Shown here in pieces: positions 50,356 to 59,292 of a stretch of DNA of 64,000 nucleotides; the stretch's first letter is position 1; the number at the start of each line of letters is the position of its first letter. The position numbers and the translations under genes were made by a program. The notes beneath the pieces are model-generated. The model was given only the letters and a program-made list of their open reading frames with translations, was not told where the DNA came from and did not search any database. Source of the stretch: an uncultured Chloroflexota bacterium (GTDB lineage: Bacteria > Chloroflexota > Anaerolineae > Anaerolineales > Anaerolineaceae); contig CADACE010000004.1 of the NCBI GenBank assembly GCA_902786265.1, forward strand, positions 1 through 64,000, written 5' to 3'.

Positions 50356-50436
50356 ATAATTTTTTATAAAAAAAACATTTAAAAAAAATTGTTTATAAAT
50401 AAGTGCCTTAAAAACAATAAACGAAAAGGGGTTCCT

Positions 50437-51183
50437 ATGGAAAAAGATATCCAAACGGTATTTTTTGATGTCGGAAATACTTTGCGAATTGTATTGCCGG
50501 ATAAACCCTTCATTGAAGCAGCGGAAGCTGAATTGATGCGGCTGACGGAAACAAAAGAATCTCATGACGATTTTTTTGCGAAACTGGAGGAACGCTGGAA
50601 AGCCTACCGGAAACTCGCGAAGACATCTTTGTTAGATTGTTCTGAAATGGAATTGTGGGTGCAGTATATGCTTCCGGATTATGATCATGAACTGATCGCC
50701 TCCCATGCCAGCCGGCTGACACGTCTGTGGCGGGATCATGACGGAAGAAGAGTTGCCCGTCCGGATGTCCGTGAAACGCTGGAAGGTCTTGACCGTATGG
50801 GATATACAATGGGAATCATCGCAAATACCGTGACAGAGACAGAAATTCCCGACTGGATGGTCACTGACCACGTAGCCCATTATTTCAAAACAACGATTCT
50901 TTCTTCAAAAGTCCGCCTGCGAAAACCGGATCCCGAGATTTATTATTTAGCCTGCCGATGTATCGGAACAAAACCCGAGAATTGTGCATATGTCGGGGAT
51001 AATCCGGTTCGTGACGTGGAAGGGACACAGGCAGCCGGTTTCGGGATGATGATACGTATCGATGAACCGGATACATTGAACCGTGAAAAAGCTACCGGGA
51101 AAGAATTTATCCCGGACTATGTTATTACCAAACTGTCGGATCTGCTGACAATTCTGCCGGATCGGAAAGGAAATCAGGCATGA
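50437..51183 (+). CDS. HAD-superfamily hydrolase-like protein 1
   Basis: 248 residues behind AAAAGGGG. HAD motif I is VFFDVGNTLR: the nucleophile Asp is present, but the usual second Asp of DxDxT is Gly. Motif II IIANT, motif III KVRLRKPDPE and motif IV YVGDNPVRD are present. It is a HAD-IA-size protein (YjjG/HDHD3-like). First of three related HAD genes in tandem, followed by the permuted phosphoglycerate mutase. Likely a phosphatase or related enzyme on a small phosphorylated substrate. Confidence 0.85.
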   Translation: MEKDIQTVFFDVGNTLRIVLPDKPFIEAAEAELMRLTETKESHDDFFAKLEERWKAYRKLAKTSLLDCSEMELWVQYMLPDYDHELIASHASRLTRLWRDHDGRRVARPDVRETLEGLDRMGYTMGIIANTVTETEIPDWMVTDHVAHYFKTTILSSKVRLRKPDPEIYYLACRCIGTKPENCAYVGDNPVRDVEGTQAAGFGMMIRIDEPDTLNREKATGKEFIPDYVITKLSDLLTILPDRKGNQA

Positions 51184-51914
51184 ACGAAAATATCACTGCC
51201 ATCGTGTTTGATCTCGGCGGAACACTGCGTATCGCGCTGAAAGACGATGAATGGATGAAGCAGGGAAGGATCCATATGGCGGAGCTTGCCGGAACGGACC
51301 TGCCTTTTGAAGATTTTTACGCACTGGTGGAAGAGCGATACGAAAAATACCGCAAATGGGCACTGGCCGAAAATAAAGAGTCCAATGATGAGGAACTCTG
51401 GTGCAAATGGCTGCTCTTCGATTATCCGCGTGACCTTATCATGGCGAACCGGCACAAGCTTTCTTATGAATACCGTCAGTCAAAAGGCCGCAGGGTCGTT
51501 GTTGATCACGGGGAAGAAGTCCTTCGCGAGCTTTATAAACGGGGCTATAAGCTGGGGATCATCTCCAACCTGATCGGAGAAACGGAAGTATACGAATGGC
51601 TGGAAGAGGATGGACTGAGGGACCTATTCTCATCTGTTATCCTTTCTCCTGAATGCGGTCTGCGAAAACCCTGTGCGGAAATCTACCGCGTAAGCAGCAG
51701 GGACCTGGGTGTTCCATGTGAACAGATCGCTTCGGTCGCAGATAACCAGGGCAGAGATATTGAAGGCGCACGGGAAGCCGGGATCGCTTACAATGTGCTC
51801 TATGATTCGCCGGAGAAAAAGCACCCTGTCGATCCGAACGGCGAGAATCCTCCGGATGCTGTTGTGCGGGATTTCCGGGAACTGTTGGATCTGTTCCCGG
51901 GCAGGGAGGCATAA
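51180..51914 (+). CDS. HAD-superfamily hydrolase-like protein 2
   Basis: 244 residues, start overlapping the previous stop (ATGA). Motif I IVFDLGGTLR (second Asp is Gly), motif II IISNLIG, motif III PECGLRKPCAE. Motif IV ASVADNQGRDIE has Ala in place of the usual Gly-Asp context. A tandem paralogue of its neighbours; the repeated YRQSKGRRVVVD segment is shared with copy 3. Substrate not inferable from sequence. Confidence 0.83.
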   Translation: MNENITAIVFDLGGTLRIALKDDEWMKQGRIHMAELAGTDLPFEDFYALVEERYEKYRKWALAENKESNDEELWCKWLLFDYPRDLIMANRHKLSYEYRQSKGRRVVVDHGEEVLRELYKRGYKLGIISNLIGETEVYEWLEEDGLRDLFSSVILSPECGLRKPCAEIYRVSSRDLGVPCEQIASVADNQGRDIEGAREAGIAYNVLYDSPEKKHPVDPNGENPPDAVVRDFRELLDLFPGREA

Positions 51915-52700
51915 ATGAATACGGATATCCATGCGATCTATCTGGATCTGGGTGATACATTCCGGATCATAAAGAAAGAAGATGACTATATTCTGGATGC
52001 AAAACAAAAAATCGCGCAGATGTGCGGCAGCGATATGGATCCGGAAACATTTTATGATGAAGTGATCTCGCCGCGTTATGATGTCTACCGGGAATGGGCG
52101 CTGAAATATTTTTGTGAAGCACCCGAGCAGGTCCTTTGGAGCCGATGGCTGGCTTATGACTGCGACCCGGAACGGATCCGGAAATATGCCGGGGAACTTA
52201 CCTATCAGTACCGTCAGACTAAAGGCCGGCGTGTTGTTGTAGATGGCGGTGTCGAAACCGTAAAAGAGCTGAACCGGCGCGGTTATGCCGTGGGAATTAT
52301 CTCCGATCTGGTGGGAACAAAAGAAGTTGATGAATGGCTGGACCATGACGGATTGCGTCCTTACTTCAAGACCGTTCAGCAATCTTCTGTTTGTTACGTC
52401 CGCAAACCGGGGCCCGCGATTTTTTATTACGCGATGGATGAGGTAGGGATCCCCGCCGAGAAAAGCGCTTTTCTCGGTGACAATCTGGATCGGGACATCA
52501 TCGGTGCGAAAGCCGTCAATATGGGAATGACGATCGCCGCGAAATGGGGTGCGAAAAAATATACAATGAATGAGGAGAACCGTCCGGATTGCGTGATTTA
52601 TCATTTCCTGCAGCTGCTGGACCTGTTCCCTGAGCCGGGCAAAGTCAATACTGAGGCCATGATCCCTCCGGAAGAGGCATGGCCGGGAGGTAAAGAATAA
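51915..52700 (+). CDS. HAD-superfamily hydrolase-like protein 3
   Basis: 261 residues behind GGGAGG. Motif I IYLDLGDTFR (DxGxT), motif II IISDLVG, motif III CYVRKPGPA, motif IV FLGDNLDRDI. Its C-terminal tail is longer than in copies 1 and 2. It lies four bases ahead of the permuted mutase gene and is presumably co-transcribed with it. Confidence 0.83.
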   Translation: MNTDIHAIYLDLGDTFRIIKKEDDYILDAKQKIAQMCGSDMDPETFYDEVISPRYDVYREWALKYFCEAPEQVLWSRWLAYDCDPERIRKYAGELTYQYRQTKGRRVVVDGGVETVKELNRRGYAVGIISDLVGTKEVDEWLDHDGLRPYFKTVQQSSVCYVRKPGPAIFYYAMDEVGIPAEKSAFLGDNLDRDIIGAKAVNMGMTIAAKWGAKKYTMNEENRPDCVIYHFLQLLDLFPEPGKVNTEAMIPPEEAWPGGKE

Positions 52701-52704
52701 AGAT

Positions 52705-54246
52705 ATGAGCAACACAAACAAGACACATGGCGGCCATGAATTGGCTGAGCTGGTTCGCAAAGCTTATGAAAAAGGCGAAATCGATTATTCGTTGAACCCT
52801 ATGACATTGGGAACCGGATATATAAAAGCAGGCGATCATGTGGTTTTCTGCTGCCGCAGAGGCGAGCGGGAGATTGAACTGACCGAAATGTTCACCGATC
52901 CGGATTTTGCGAAAACAGAAAGAAAATTCCTGAATGATCTGGATTTTTCCATCCTGACACTTTATCATGAAAAATTCAAGGATCTACCGGTAGTATTCGG
53001 ACCTTCCCATGTAAAAATGTCCCTGGCTGAGGTCCTGAGCAAAGCGGGAAAAACACAGTTCCATTGTTCCGAGTCGGAAAAATTTGCCCATGTCACGTTT
53101 TTCCTGAATGGCGGCGAAAACAAACCATTCCCCGGCGAAACGGATATCTGTGTTCCGTCTCTGAAAGGTGTTCCCTTCGATACAAAACCGGAACTCTCCC
53201 TGCCGGAAGTAGCTGATAAAGTGGAAGACGCACTGGGAAAATATGACTTTATCGTAACGAATTTTGCCAACGGCGATGTCATAGGGCATACCTCCAACGA
53301 TAAAGCAAAAATCGAAGCTGCCGGACACGTCAGCCGGGCACTGGAACAGGTCATCACAGCAGCTAAAAAAGCCGGTTATGTCGTAGCCGTGACAGCGGAC
53401 CATGGCAACATTGAAGTTCTGCACACCGACAAGGGAAAACCCCACGTAGCACATACATCAAATCTGGTCGCTTTTATCATGATCGATCCGGAAAGCGATG
53501 AACCGATCCATCTGAATGACGGTTCGCTGAAAGATATTGCCCCGACCGTACTCAAGGTCATGGGTATTGAACAGCCGTCGGAAATGGATGGGAAAGCTCT
53601 CTGCGGCAGCCATGATTTCGGTAAAGACAGAAAAATGCTGCTGATCATCTGTGACGGATGGGGATTGGGAGACAAGACGGATAATGACGCGATATTCCTT
53701 GGCGATACTCCTTATTGGGACAGCCTGCTGGATAATGAATCCTGGTCCTCTTTGCATGCGTCCGGAGAATATGTCGGGCTCGGAAGCGGAAAACCCGGCA
53801 ACTCCGAAGCCGGTCACAGCAACATCGGTGCGGGACGTGTCGTGCCGCAGGACGACATCCGTCTGGACAGCGCGATCGCTGACGGTTCTTTTATGAAAAA
53901 TCCTGTTCTGCTGAAAACGATCAGTGAAGCAAAGGCAAAAGGCCGCGCGCTGCATTTGATCGGGCTGCTGACGAAAAAATCTTCCCATGGTTCTATCTAT
54001 TATCCGCTTGCGGTTGCCGAAATGGCAAAAGATCTGCCCGAGGTATATCTCCATGTTATTTTTGACGGCAGAAGCACGGAACCCGGTTCCGCGCCGGATT
54101 TGCTGGCTGAGCTGGATGACATGATCGAATCACGCGGACTGAACCTGCAGGTCGTTGACGGTGTCGGACGCGGAATTGCCCTTGACCGTGATGGCAACTA
54201 TGCTAAAGTTAAGGCGGCTTATGATAATATGATCGGGGAACTATAG
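52705..54246 (+). CDS. circularly permuted 2,3-bisphosphoglycerate-independent phosphoglycerate mutase homologue
   Basis: 513 residues, the usual iPGM length, but the order of sequence blocks is rotated. Residues 18-300 match the C-terminal part of iPGM: EKFAHVTFFLNGG (K126), NFANGDVIGHT (D191, H195), TADHGN (D232, H233) and HVAHTSN (H250), ending EMDGKAL. Residues 310-513 then match the N-terminal part: ICDGWGLG (D317), GNSEAGHSNIGAGR (nucleophile S367), FDGRSTEP and ALDRDGNYAKVKAAYD. Metal ligands and the nucleophile are kept; DGRD has become DGRS (S457), so the substrate may differ. Possible 2-/3-phosphoglycerate mutase or a related alkaline-phosphatase-fold enzyme. Confidence 0.85.
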   Translation: MSNTNKTHGGHELAELVRKAYEKGEIDYSLNPMTLGTGYIKAGDHVVFCCRRGEREIELTEMFTDPDFAKTERKFLNDLDFSILTLYHEKFKDLPVVFGPSHVKMSLAEVLSKAGKTQFHCSESEKFAHVTFFLNGGENKPFPGETDICVPSLKGVPFDTKPELSLPEVADKVEDALGKYDFIVTNFANGDVIGHTSNDKAKIEAAGHVSRALEQVITAAKKAGYVVAVTADHGNIEVLHTDKGKPHVAHTSNLVAFIMIDPESDEPIHLNDGSLKDIAPTVLKVMGIEQPSEMDGKALCGSHDFGKDRKMLLIICDGWGLGDKTDNDAIFLGDTPYWDSLLDNESWSSLHASGEYVGLGSGKPGNSEAGHSNIGAGRVVPQDDIRLDSAIADGSFMKNPVLLKTISEAKAKGRALHLIGLLTKKSSHGSIYYPLAVAEMAKDLPEVYLHVIFDGRSTEPGSAPDLLAELDDMIESRGLNLQVVDGVGRGIALDRDGNYAKVKAAYDNMIGEL

Positions 54247-54310
54247 CATAAGGTATTTATCAGGAATATATCCGGATGGAAAAGAGCCGGATGCTCTTTG
54301 ATTTGTATTA

Positions 54311-54341
54311 CGATCCTTCCGAAAACGTTTCGGTAAATCGA
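54311..54341. promoter_or_regulatory. LacI-type operator dyad before the importer genes
   Basis: A 15-base core CCGAAAACGTTTCGG at 54319-54333 has flanking arms CGAT/ATCG, with the AAAACGTTT centre typical of LacI-family or cre-like operators. It lies about 35 bases before the permease start. The regulator is not in the window. Confidence 0.5.
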
Positions 54342-54369
54342 TAAACACCCAAAAAAAGAGGTGAGCGCG

Positions 54370-56202
54370 ATGGCAGAAAATAAAAAGCCGTTTTCATGGA
54401 AAAAGCTGAAGAATCAATTTCTGGATATTGTGACGAACCCATTCAACATGATCGTGTTTATTTCACTGGTTTTGTTGATATTTCTCATCGCAGTTCCTTT
54501 GATTCGTATGCTGCGGACAACATTTGTCCTTGCCGCCGGTGAATTACGCCGGGTCCAAAAAACCACGCCTGACGCACAGGTCGGTGATTTTACGCTGTAT
54601 TACTGGAAATATCTGCTGACGGGAAAACTTGCCAAGGCTAATTTCTTTACCCCGCTGCTGCATTCCCTGACGATTGCTTTCTTCGTGACAATCGTCGCAG
54701 TGCCGCTTGGCGCGGGACTTGCCTGGCTGATGGTCCGCAGCGACCTTCCCGGGAAACGCTGGCTGACACTGGGAATTATGATCCCATATATGATTCCTTC
54801 CTGGTGTAAATCAATGGCCTGGCTGGCTGTATTCCGAAATAACCGCGGCGGTTCTCCCGGATTTCTTCAGGGACTTGGGCTTGATATACCGGACTGGCTT
54901 GCTTACGGACCGATAGCAATTATTCTTTGCATGGTACTGCATTATTATGCCTTTACCTATATCATGGTTTCCGGTTCGCTCCGTTCCATCAACAGTGAAC
55001 TGGAAGAGATGGGCGAGATACAGGGGGCCAGTAAAGTTTATATTCTCCGGTCAATCACACTGCCGCTGGTTATGCCCGCTGTTTTGTCCTCTGCAATCAT
55101 GACATTAAGTAAATCGATCGGTACCTATGGTGTGGCTGCAAACCTTGGACTTCGTATCAGCTATTATACGCTCGCAACCAAGATGCATGACTTTATCAAT
55201 ACAGGATCCGCGACAGTCGGTTATTGTATGGCGATCCTGCTGATCCTGATGGCCTCCGGGACGATCTGGGCAAATCAGGCATTTATCGGTACCCGTAAAT
55301 CCTATGAAACTATCGGCGGGAAAGGCGGACACAGTACCATGATGAAGCTGGGATCAGCGCGTTACCCGATCATGGTTTTCCTCGGGATTTTCCTGATTTT
55401 CGCCATGTTTGTGCCGATGTTCATCCTGGTGATGGAAACCTTTCAGATCCGCACCGGTGCCGGTTATGGTCCTGATAACCTGACCCTTTATAACTGGATC
55501 GGAGACATGAAAGACGCGCCCCGGGACATGGTCAATTATCCCGGTATTTTCAAGAATCCGGAATTCTTCTCCTCTTTGAAAAATACGGTCGTGCTGACGA
55601 TTGTCGGCTCCGTTATTACCGCTTTCTGCGGTTGTCTGCTGGGCTATATTACTTCCCGAGGACGCGGCAAATGGTACGGAAAACTGGTTGAGCAGCTGGT
55701 TTTCATCCCTTATCTGATGCCCGCTGTTGCTTTCGCGGCGATTTATCTGGCCATGTTCAGCCGGAAGATCGGACCGATTCCGTCGCTTTACGGTACATTT
55801 ACCATCATCCTGCTGGCGACTGTTGTCAAGCACTTCCCATTTGCAAGCCGTTCCGGTACGGCAACCATGATGCAGATCTCTACCGAATTGGAAGAAGCGG
55901 CAGATATTGCCGGTGCCAGTTTCTGGAAGCGGCTGGGTACGATCGTGATCCCGCTGGCAAAAGGCGGTTTCCTTTCCGGTTTTCTGCTTGTCTTTATCAG
56001 TATCGCCAAGGAACTGGATCTGATCATCCTGTTCATGACGCCATCCACACGAACGCTCTCTTACCTGTCATTTATTTACAGTAAAGAGGTTCTGCCTCAG
56101 ATGGCTGACGCGATTTCGGTTGTTGTGCTGATTTTCGTCCTGTTCTCATACATCCTGTCCAATCTGGCGACAGGTGCCGATATCGGCAAGAGCTGGGGAT
56201 AG
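54370..56202 (+). CDS. ABC importer permease, fused two-domain type (FbpB/AfuB-like)
   Basis: 610 residues from the ATG six bases after GAGGTG. About 12 membrane helices in two homologous halves, each with the ATPase-coupling EAA loop: EEMGEIQGASKVYILRSITL and EEAADIAGASFWKRLGTIVI. This is the fused permease architecture of the ferric-ion and hexose-phosphate (AfuB) importers. With the following ATPase and binding protein it forms a complete importer. Confidence 0.9.
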   Translation: MAENKKPFSWKKLKNQFLDIVTNPFNMIVFISLVLLIFLIAVPLIRMLRTTFVLAAGELRRVQKTTPDAQVGDFTLYYWKYLLTGKLAKANFFTPLLHSLTIAFFVTIVAVPLGAGLAWLMVRSDLPGKRWLTLGIMIPYMIPSWCKSMAWLAVFRNNRGGSPGFLQGLGLDIPDWLAYGPIAIILCMVLHYYAFTYIMVSGSLRSINSELEEMGEIQGASKVYILRSITLPLVMPAVLSSAIMTLSKSIGTYGVAANLGLRISYYTLATKMHDFINTGSATVGYCMAILLILMASGTIWANQAFIGTRKSYETIGGKGGHSTMMKLGSARYPIMVFLGIFLIFAMFVPMFILVMETFQIRTGAGYGPDNLTLYNWIGDMKDAPRDMVNYPGIFKNPEFFSSLKNTVVLTIVGSVITAFCGCLLGYITSRGRGKWYGKLVEQLVFIPYLMPAVAFAAIYLAMFSRKIGPIPSLYGTFTIILLATVVKHFPFASRSGTATMMQISTELEEAADIAGASFWKRLGTIVIPLAKGGFLSGFLLVFISIAKELDLIILFMTPSTRTLSYLSFIYSKEVLPQMADAISVVVLIFVLFSYILSNLATGADIGKSWG

Positions 56203-56250
56203 TGTGAAATGAGTAATCAAAAATATGAATTAAGAATGGGTGTATGAAAA

Positions 56251-57390
56251 ATGAGTAAGATTGAATTGATCCATATTGATAAATATTACGGGACAAACCA
56301 TGTTCTGCATGATGTAAACCTGACTATTGAAGACGGCGATTTTATGACGCTGCTCGGTCCTTCCGGATGCGGTAAGACCACTACTTTGCGTGTAGTTTCC
56401 GGACTGGAACGCCCGCAGGGCGGCGTTATGCTGATCAATGGAAAAAAGGCGATTGACTGTGATGAGGCATTTTATCTGGAACCTTCCAAACGCGGGCTGA
56501 ACCTGGTATTCCAGAGTTATGCTTTGTGGCCGCATATGACGGTTTTTGACAATGTGGCATTCGGGCTGAAGATCAAAAAAATGCCGGCTGAGGAGATCAG
56601 GAAGACTGTACGCAACGCGCTGGAGCGGATGCGCATCGGGGAGTTTGAGAAACGATATCCGAATGAGCTTTCCGGCGGGCAGCAGCAGCGTGTGGCGATT
56701 GCCCGCGCGATCGCGTCCTCACCTGAACTGCTGCTTCTGGATGAACCGCTTTCCAACCTTGACGCAAAGCTGCGAACTGATATGCGCGCGGAACTGAAAC
56801 GTCTGCATAAGGAACTGGGTACCACGATCATCTACGTGACCCATGACCAGGTGGAGGCGCTGACGATGTCAACCAAGATCGCGCTGTTCGAAAACGGAAA
56901 ACTTTCGCAGGTTGACAAACCGATGGACCTTTATTTGAATCCGAACAATCTGCGGAACGCAGATTTTATCGGAAACCCGCGCATCAACTTCATCAATGGC
57001 AAGGCCTGCATCAAAGGTGATATGATGAATGTCAAGTGCAGCCTTGGCGAATTCAATTACCCGAAGGAAGATTGGACCAATGAGGATATGCCGGCCGGTG
57101 AATTTGACTGCGTGCTTGGCGTCCGCCCGGAACAGATCAAAATTGCCGAGGAACCTGCGGATAACACGATCACTGCCACGGTTTACGCCGGTCAGCCTGC
57201 GGGTTCTGAAACGCTGGTTACCGTACATGTGGGTGGTGATGAACTGCTGCTGAAACAGATCGGTATCGCTGAATATGACATCGACCAGGAAGTTCTGCTG
57301 AAGATCAAACCGGACCGCTTCAATGTTTATAACAAGGAAACGACCCGCCTGATAAAGTATTCACGGAACAAGAAAAAGGCAAAAGAATAG
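56251..57390 (+). CDS. ABC importer ATP-binding subunit
   Basis: 379 residues. Walker A GPSGCGKTTTL, signature LSGGQQQRVAIARAI, Walker B LLLLDEPLSNLDAKLR and the switch THDQVEAL are all intact. The last 130 residues form an OB-like regulatory domain (TOBE type), as in FbpC, PotA and UgpC. The ribosome site (GGGTG) is weak. It drives the importer encoded on either side. Confidence 0.95.
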   Translation: MSKIELIHIDKYYGTNHVLHDVNLTIEDGDFMTLLGPSGCGKTTTLRVVSGLERPQGGVMLINGKKAIDCDEAFYLEPSKRGLNLVFQSYALWPHMTVFDNVAFGLKIKKMPAEEIRKTVRNALERMRIGEFEKRYPNELSGGQQQRVAIARAIASSPELLLLDEPLSNLDAKLRTDMRAELKRLHKELGTTIIYVTHDQVEALTMSTKIALFENGKLSQVDKPMDLYLNPNNLRNADFIGNPRINFINGKACIKGDMMNVKCSLGEFNYPKEDWTNEDMPAGEFDCVLGVRPEQIKIAEEPADNTITATVYAGQPAGSETLVTVHVGGDELLLKQIGIAEYDIDQEVLLKIKPDRFNVYNKETTRLIKYSRNKKKAKE

Positions 57391-57528
57391 GTCTGATCAG
57401 AAGGTTTTGAAATGACAGTTTTTTTTCAAAATACAGATATTTGAAAGGATAAACGTCAGAAATCTGATAAAATGAAAAAGGGCTGATTTCAGTTAAGAGT
57501 TGTATAAATAAACAAGAAAGGAATGATC

Positions 57529-58719
57529 ATGAAAAAACTCTTTGTTTATCTGATGGTGTTGACGATGGTTTTGTCAACGGTTCTTTCCGCGGCCGCGATC
57601 GATATCCCGACCAATGCGGAATACAACGCGATGTCCGGGGATGAACTTCTTGAACTCGCGAAGGCTGAAGGCGGAAAGGTTGTTGTTTATTCAACCACGA
57701 GCAAGATGTCAAAAATTGCCGAGGCGTTTACTGAGGAATACCCGGATTTTGAAGTTGAAGTGTACGACCTGGATGGCGGCGAAGGCATCACCAAAGTTGT
57801 GACCGAAGTCGATTCCGGCAACATCATTGCTGATATCATTCAGGACGCTGATGCCCGCGGCGATATCGCTTTCAATTACTACGGCAAGTATCTGGAAGCT
57901 TACTTCCCGGAAGATATCTGCGCACACATCGATGACAGCCTGGAGACCTATGGTATGCCTTTCTATACTTCTCTGTCCTTCTGGTATTACAATACCGATG
58001 CATTCCCGGATGGCGCTCCGGTGAACAACTGGTGGGATATTATCGAAGTTGATGAAAACGGTAACCAGAAGTATGAGCTTTACTCCAAGGAAATCGGTTC
58101 TGAAGCTACCTATCTTGCCCTGTTCAGCCACTTTGTCTCCCAGCCGGAAGATCTGGCTGCTGCTTATGAAGAAAAGTACGGCAAACCGATCGAATATACC
58201 TACCCGGATGATCTCGGCTTTGAAGAAGAAAATGCCGGATATGAATATCTCTACCGCCTTTCTCAGCTGCGCATGACCTTCATCGGTGACGGTGATGAAA
58301 TCGTTGAAGCTGTCGCGAATTCCAATGCTGACAAACCGGTTTTGGGTCTCGCTTCCGGTGGTAAAATCGGCAACCGCGATGATAACGGCTGGCCGATCGC
58401 CTGGGTCACCGAACTCGCTCCGTATGTTTCCGGTCAGAATACCAACTATTCCTTCATCGTTCCGGGTACTGATAACCCGGCACTTGCCCGCTTCTTCATC
58501 CGCTATATGATGGGTGGTGATGACGGTTCCGGTGAAGGTTATAAGAAGGTAATGAAGGAAGGCGCCTGGTCTGTCCGTGACGATTACAACAACAAGAAGA
58601 ACCCCTTCAGCCTGGCTGATTCCGGCACCGTGCCTCTCAACATGGAAGGCATTTATGACAACTATCTGGATGTCTCCGACTTCTGGACATACTGGCACGA
58701 TAAGAGCCCGAACAAATAA
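57529..58719 (+). CDS. extracellular solute-binding protein of the importer
   Basis: 396 residues from the second ATG, with AAAGGA seven bases ahead. The signal peptide (LFVYLMVLTMVLSTVLSAAA) lacks a lipobox Cys, which is unusual for a Gram-positive binding protein. Fold motifs of the FbpA-like class are present (EGGKVVVYSTTSKMSKIAEA, ADIIQDADARGDI). The family binds ferric ion, phosphonates, sugar phosphates or polyamines; context with phosphatase-like genes points to a phosphorylated compound. Confidence 0.85.
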   Translation: MKKLFVYLMVLTMVLSTVLSAAAIDIPTNAEYNAMSGDELLELAKAEGGKVVVYSTTSKMSKIAEAFTEEYPDFEVEVYDLDGGEGITKVVTEVDSGNIIADIIQDADARGDIAFNYYGKYLEAYFPEDICAHIDDSLETYGMPFYTSLSFWYYNTDAFPDGAPVNNWWDIIEVDENGNQKYELYSKEIGSEATYLALFSHFVSQPEDLAAAYEEKYGKPIEYTYPDDLGFEEENAGYEYLYRLSQLRMTFIGDGDEIVEAVANSNADKPVLGLASGGKIGNRDDNGWPIAWVTELAPYVSGQNTNYSFIVPGTDNPALARFFIRYMMGGDDGSGEGYKKVMKEGAWSVRDDYNNKKNPFSLADSGTVPLNMEGIYDNYLDVSDFWTYWHDKSPNK

Positions 58720-58749
58720 GTTCAGGATCTGATTCATAATTTGACTGAT

Positions 58750-58782
58750 ATGCTGCGGCAGTATAAACAGCTGCCGCAGCAT
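58750..58782 (+). terminator. terminator-like hairpin after the binding protein gene
   Basis: ATGCTGCGGCAG pairs perfectly with CTGCCGCAGCAT and is followed only by CTTTAA. Such a hairpin may partly stop transcription or protect the upstream message, allowing more binding protein than downstream products. Confidence 0.6.
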
Positions 58783-58803
58783 CTTTAACGAGCAACGCAG
58801 ACA

Positions 58804-59292
58804 ATGAGCGATAAAAGCGAAAAACTGGAAATAAAAGATTTTTTCCGCTTTACCAAAGACGGAAAAATGAAAAGCGCGACGGTTACCTATAGCGTTACGT
58901 ATGCTGTTTTATATCTCATTGTCTACGGTGCTGCATATTATTTCCTGATCGATGTTCTGGCACCTTTGACAGCCGGGATGCCGATCTTGCTTTCCGACCT
59001 GATCGGGGCTGTTGTTCCGGCAATCGTCGGTGCACTGATATGCTTGATACCGCTGAAGCTGTTTTCCGACAAAAAACCTGCTTTTTTCGGTTATGTCTGG
59101 ATTGCGGCTTTCGCGCTGATGTTCCTGACAGCAATGGTGATCATGCTGAAAGACGACCGGGATGCGCTTTCGATTTTCCTGCGCCTTTTCGTTATCATGG
59201 TTCCGGCTCCGCTCCTGTTGGGAGGCGGTTCAGCCTGGTATATGTGGAAAAAGTCTGAAATTATTGAGAAAACTTCGGAGGATTATGATTGA
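58804..59292 (+). CDS. four-helix membrane protein of unknown function
   Basis: 162 residues. Hydrophobic segments at about 30-48, 58-82, 92-110 and 125-145, with a charged N-terminus (SEKLEIKDFFRFTKDGKMK). No recognised motif. It overlaps the fourth HAD gene by eight bases and so belongs to this operon. The ribosome site is weak. Confidence 0.65.
   Translation: MSDKSEKLEIKDFFRFTKDGKMKSATVTYSVTYAVLYLIVYGAAYYFLIDVLAPLTAGMPILLSDLIGAVVPAIVGALICLIPLKLFSDKKPAFFGYVWIAAFALMFLTAMVIMLKDDRDALSIFLRLFVIMVPAPLLLGGGSAWYMWKKSEIIEKTSEDYD

Noticed and set aside
51630..52760. 376-residue minus-strand frame
   Set aside because: Antisense to the HAD genes, whose motifs are unambiguous.
52705..54246. permuted mutase as an assembly artefact
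   Set aside because: The frame is continuous, has a short linker at the joint and keeps all metal ligands, and its neighbours are colinear; artefact is possible but not favoured.
57709..58782. 357-residue minus-strand frame
   Set aside because: Antisense shadow of the solute-binding protein gene, which has a signal peptide and ribosome site.
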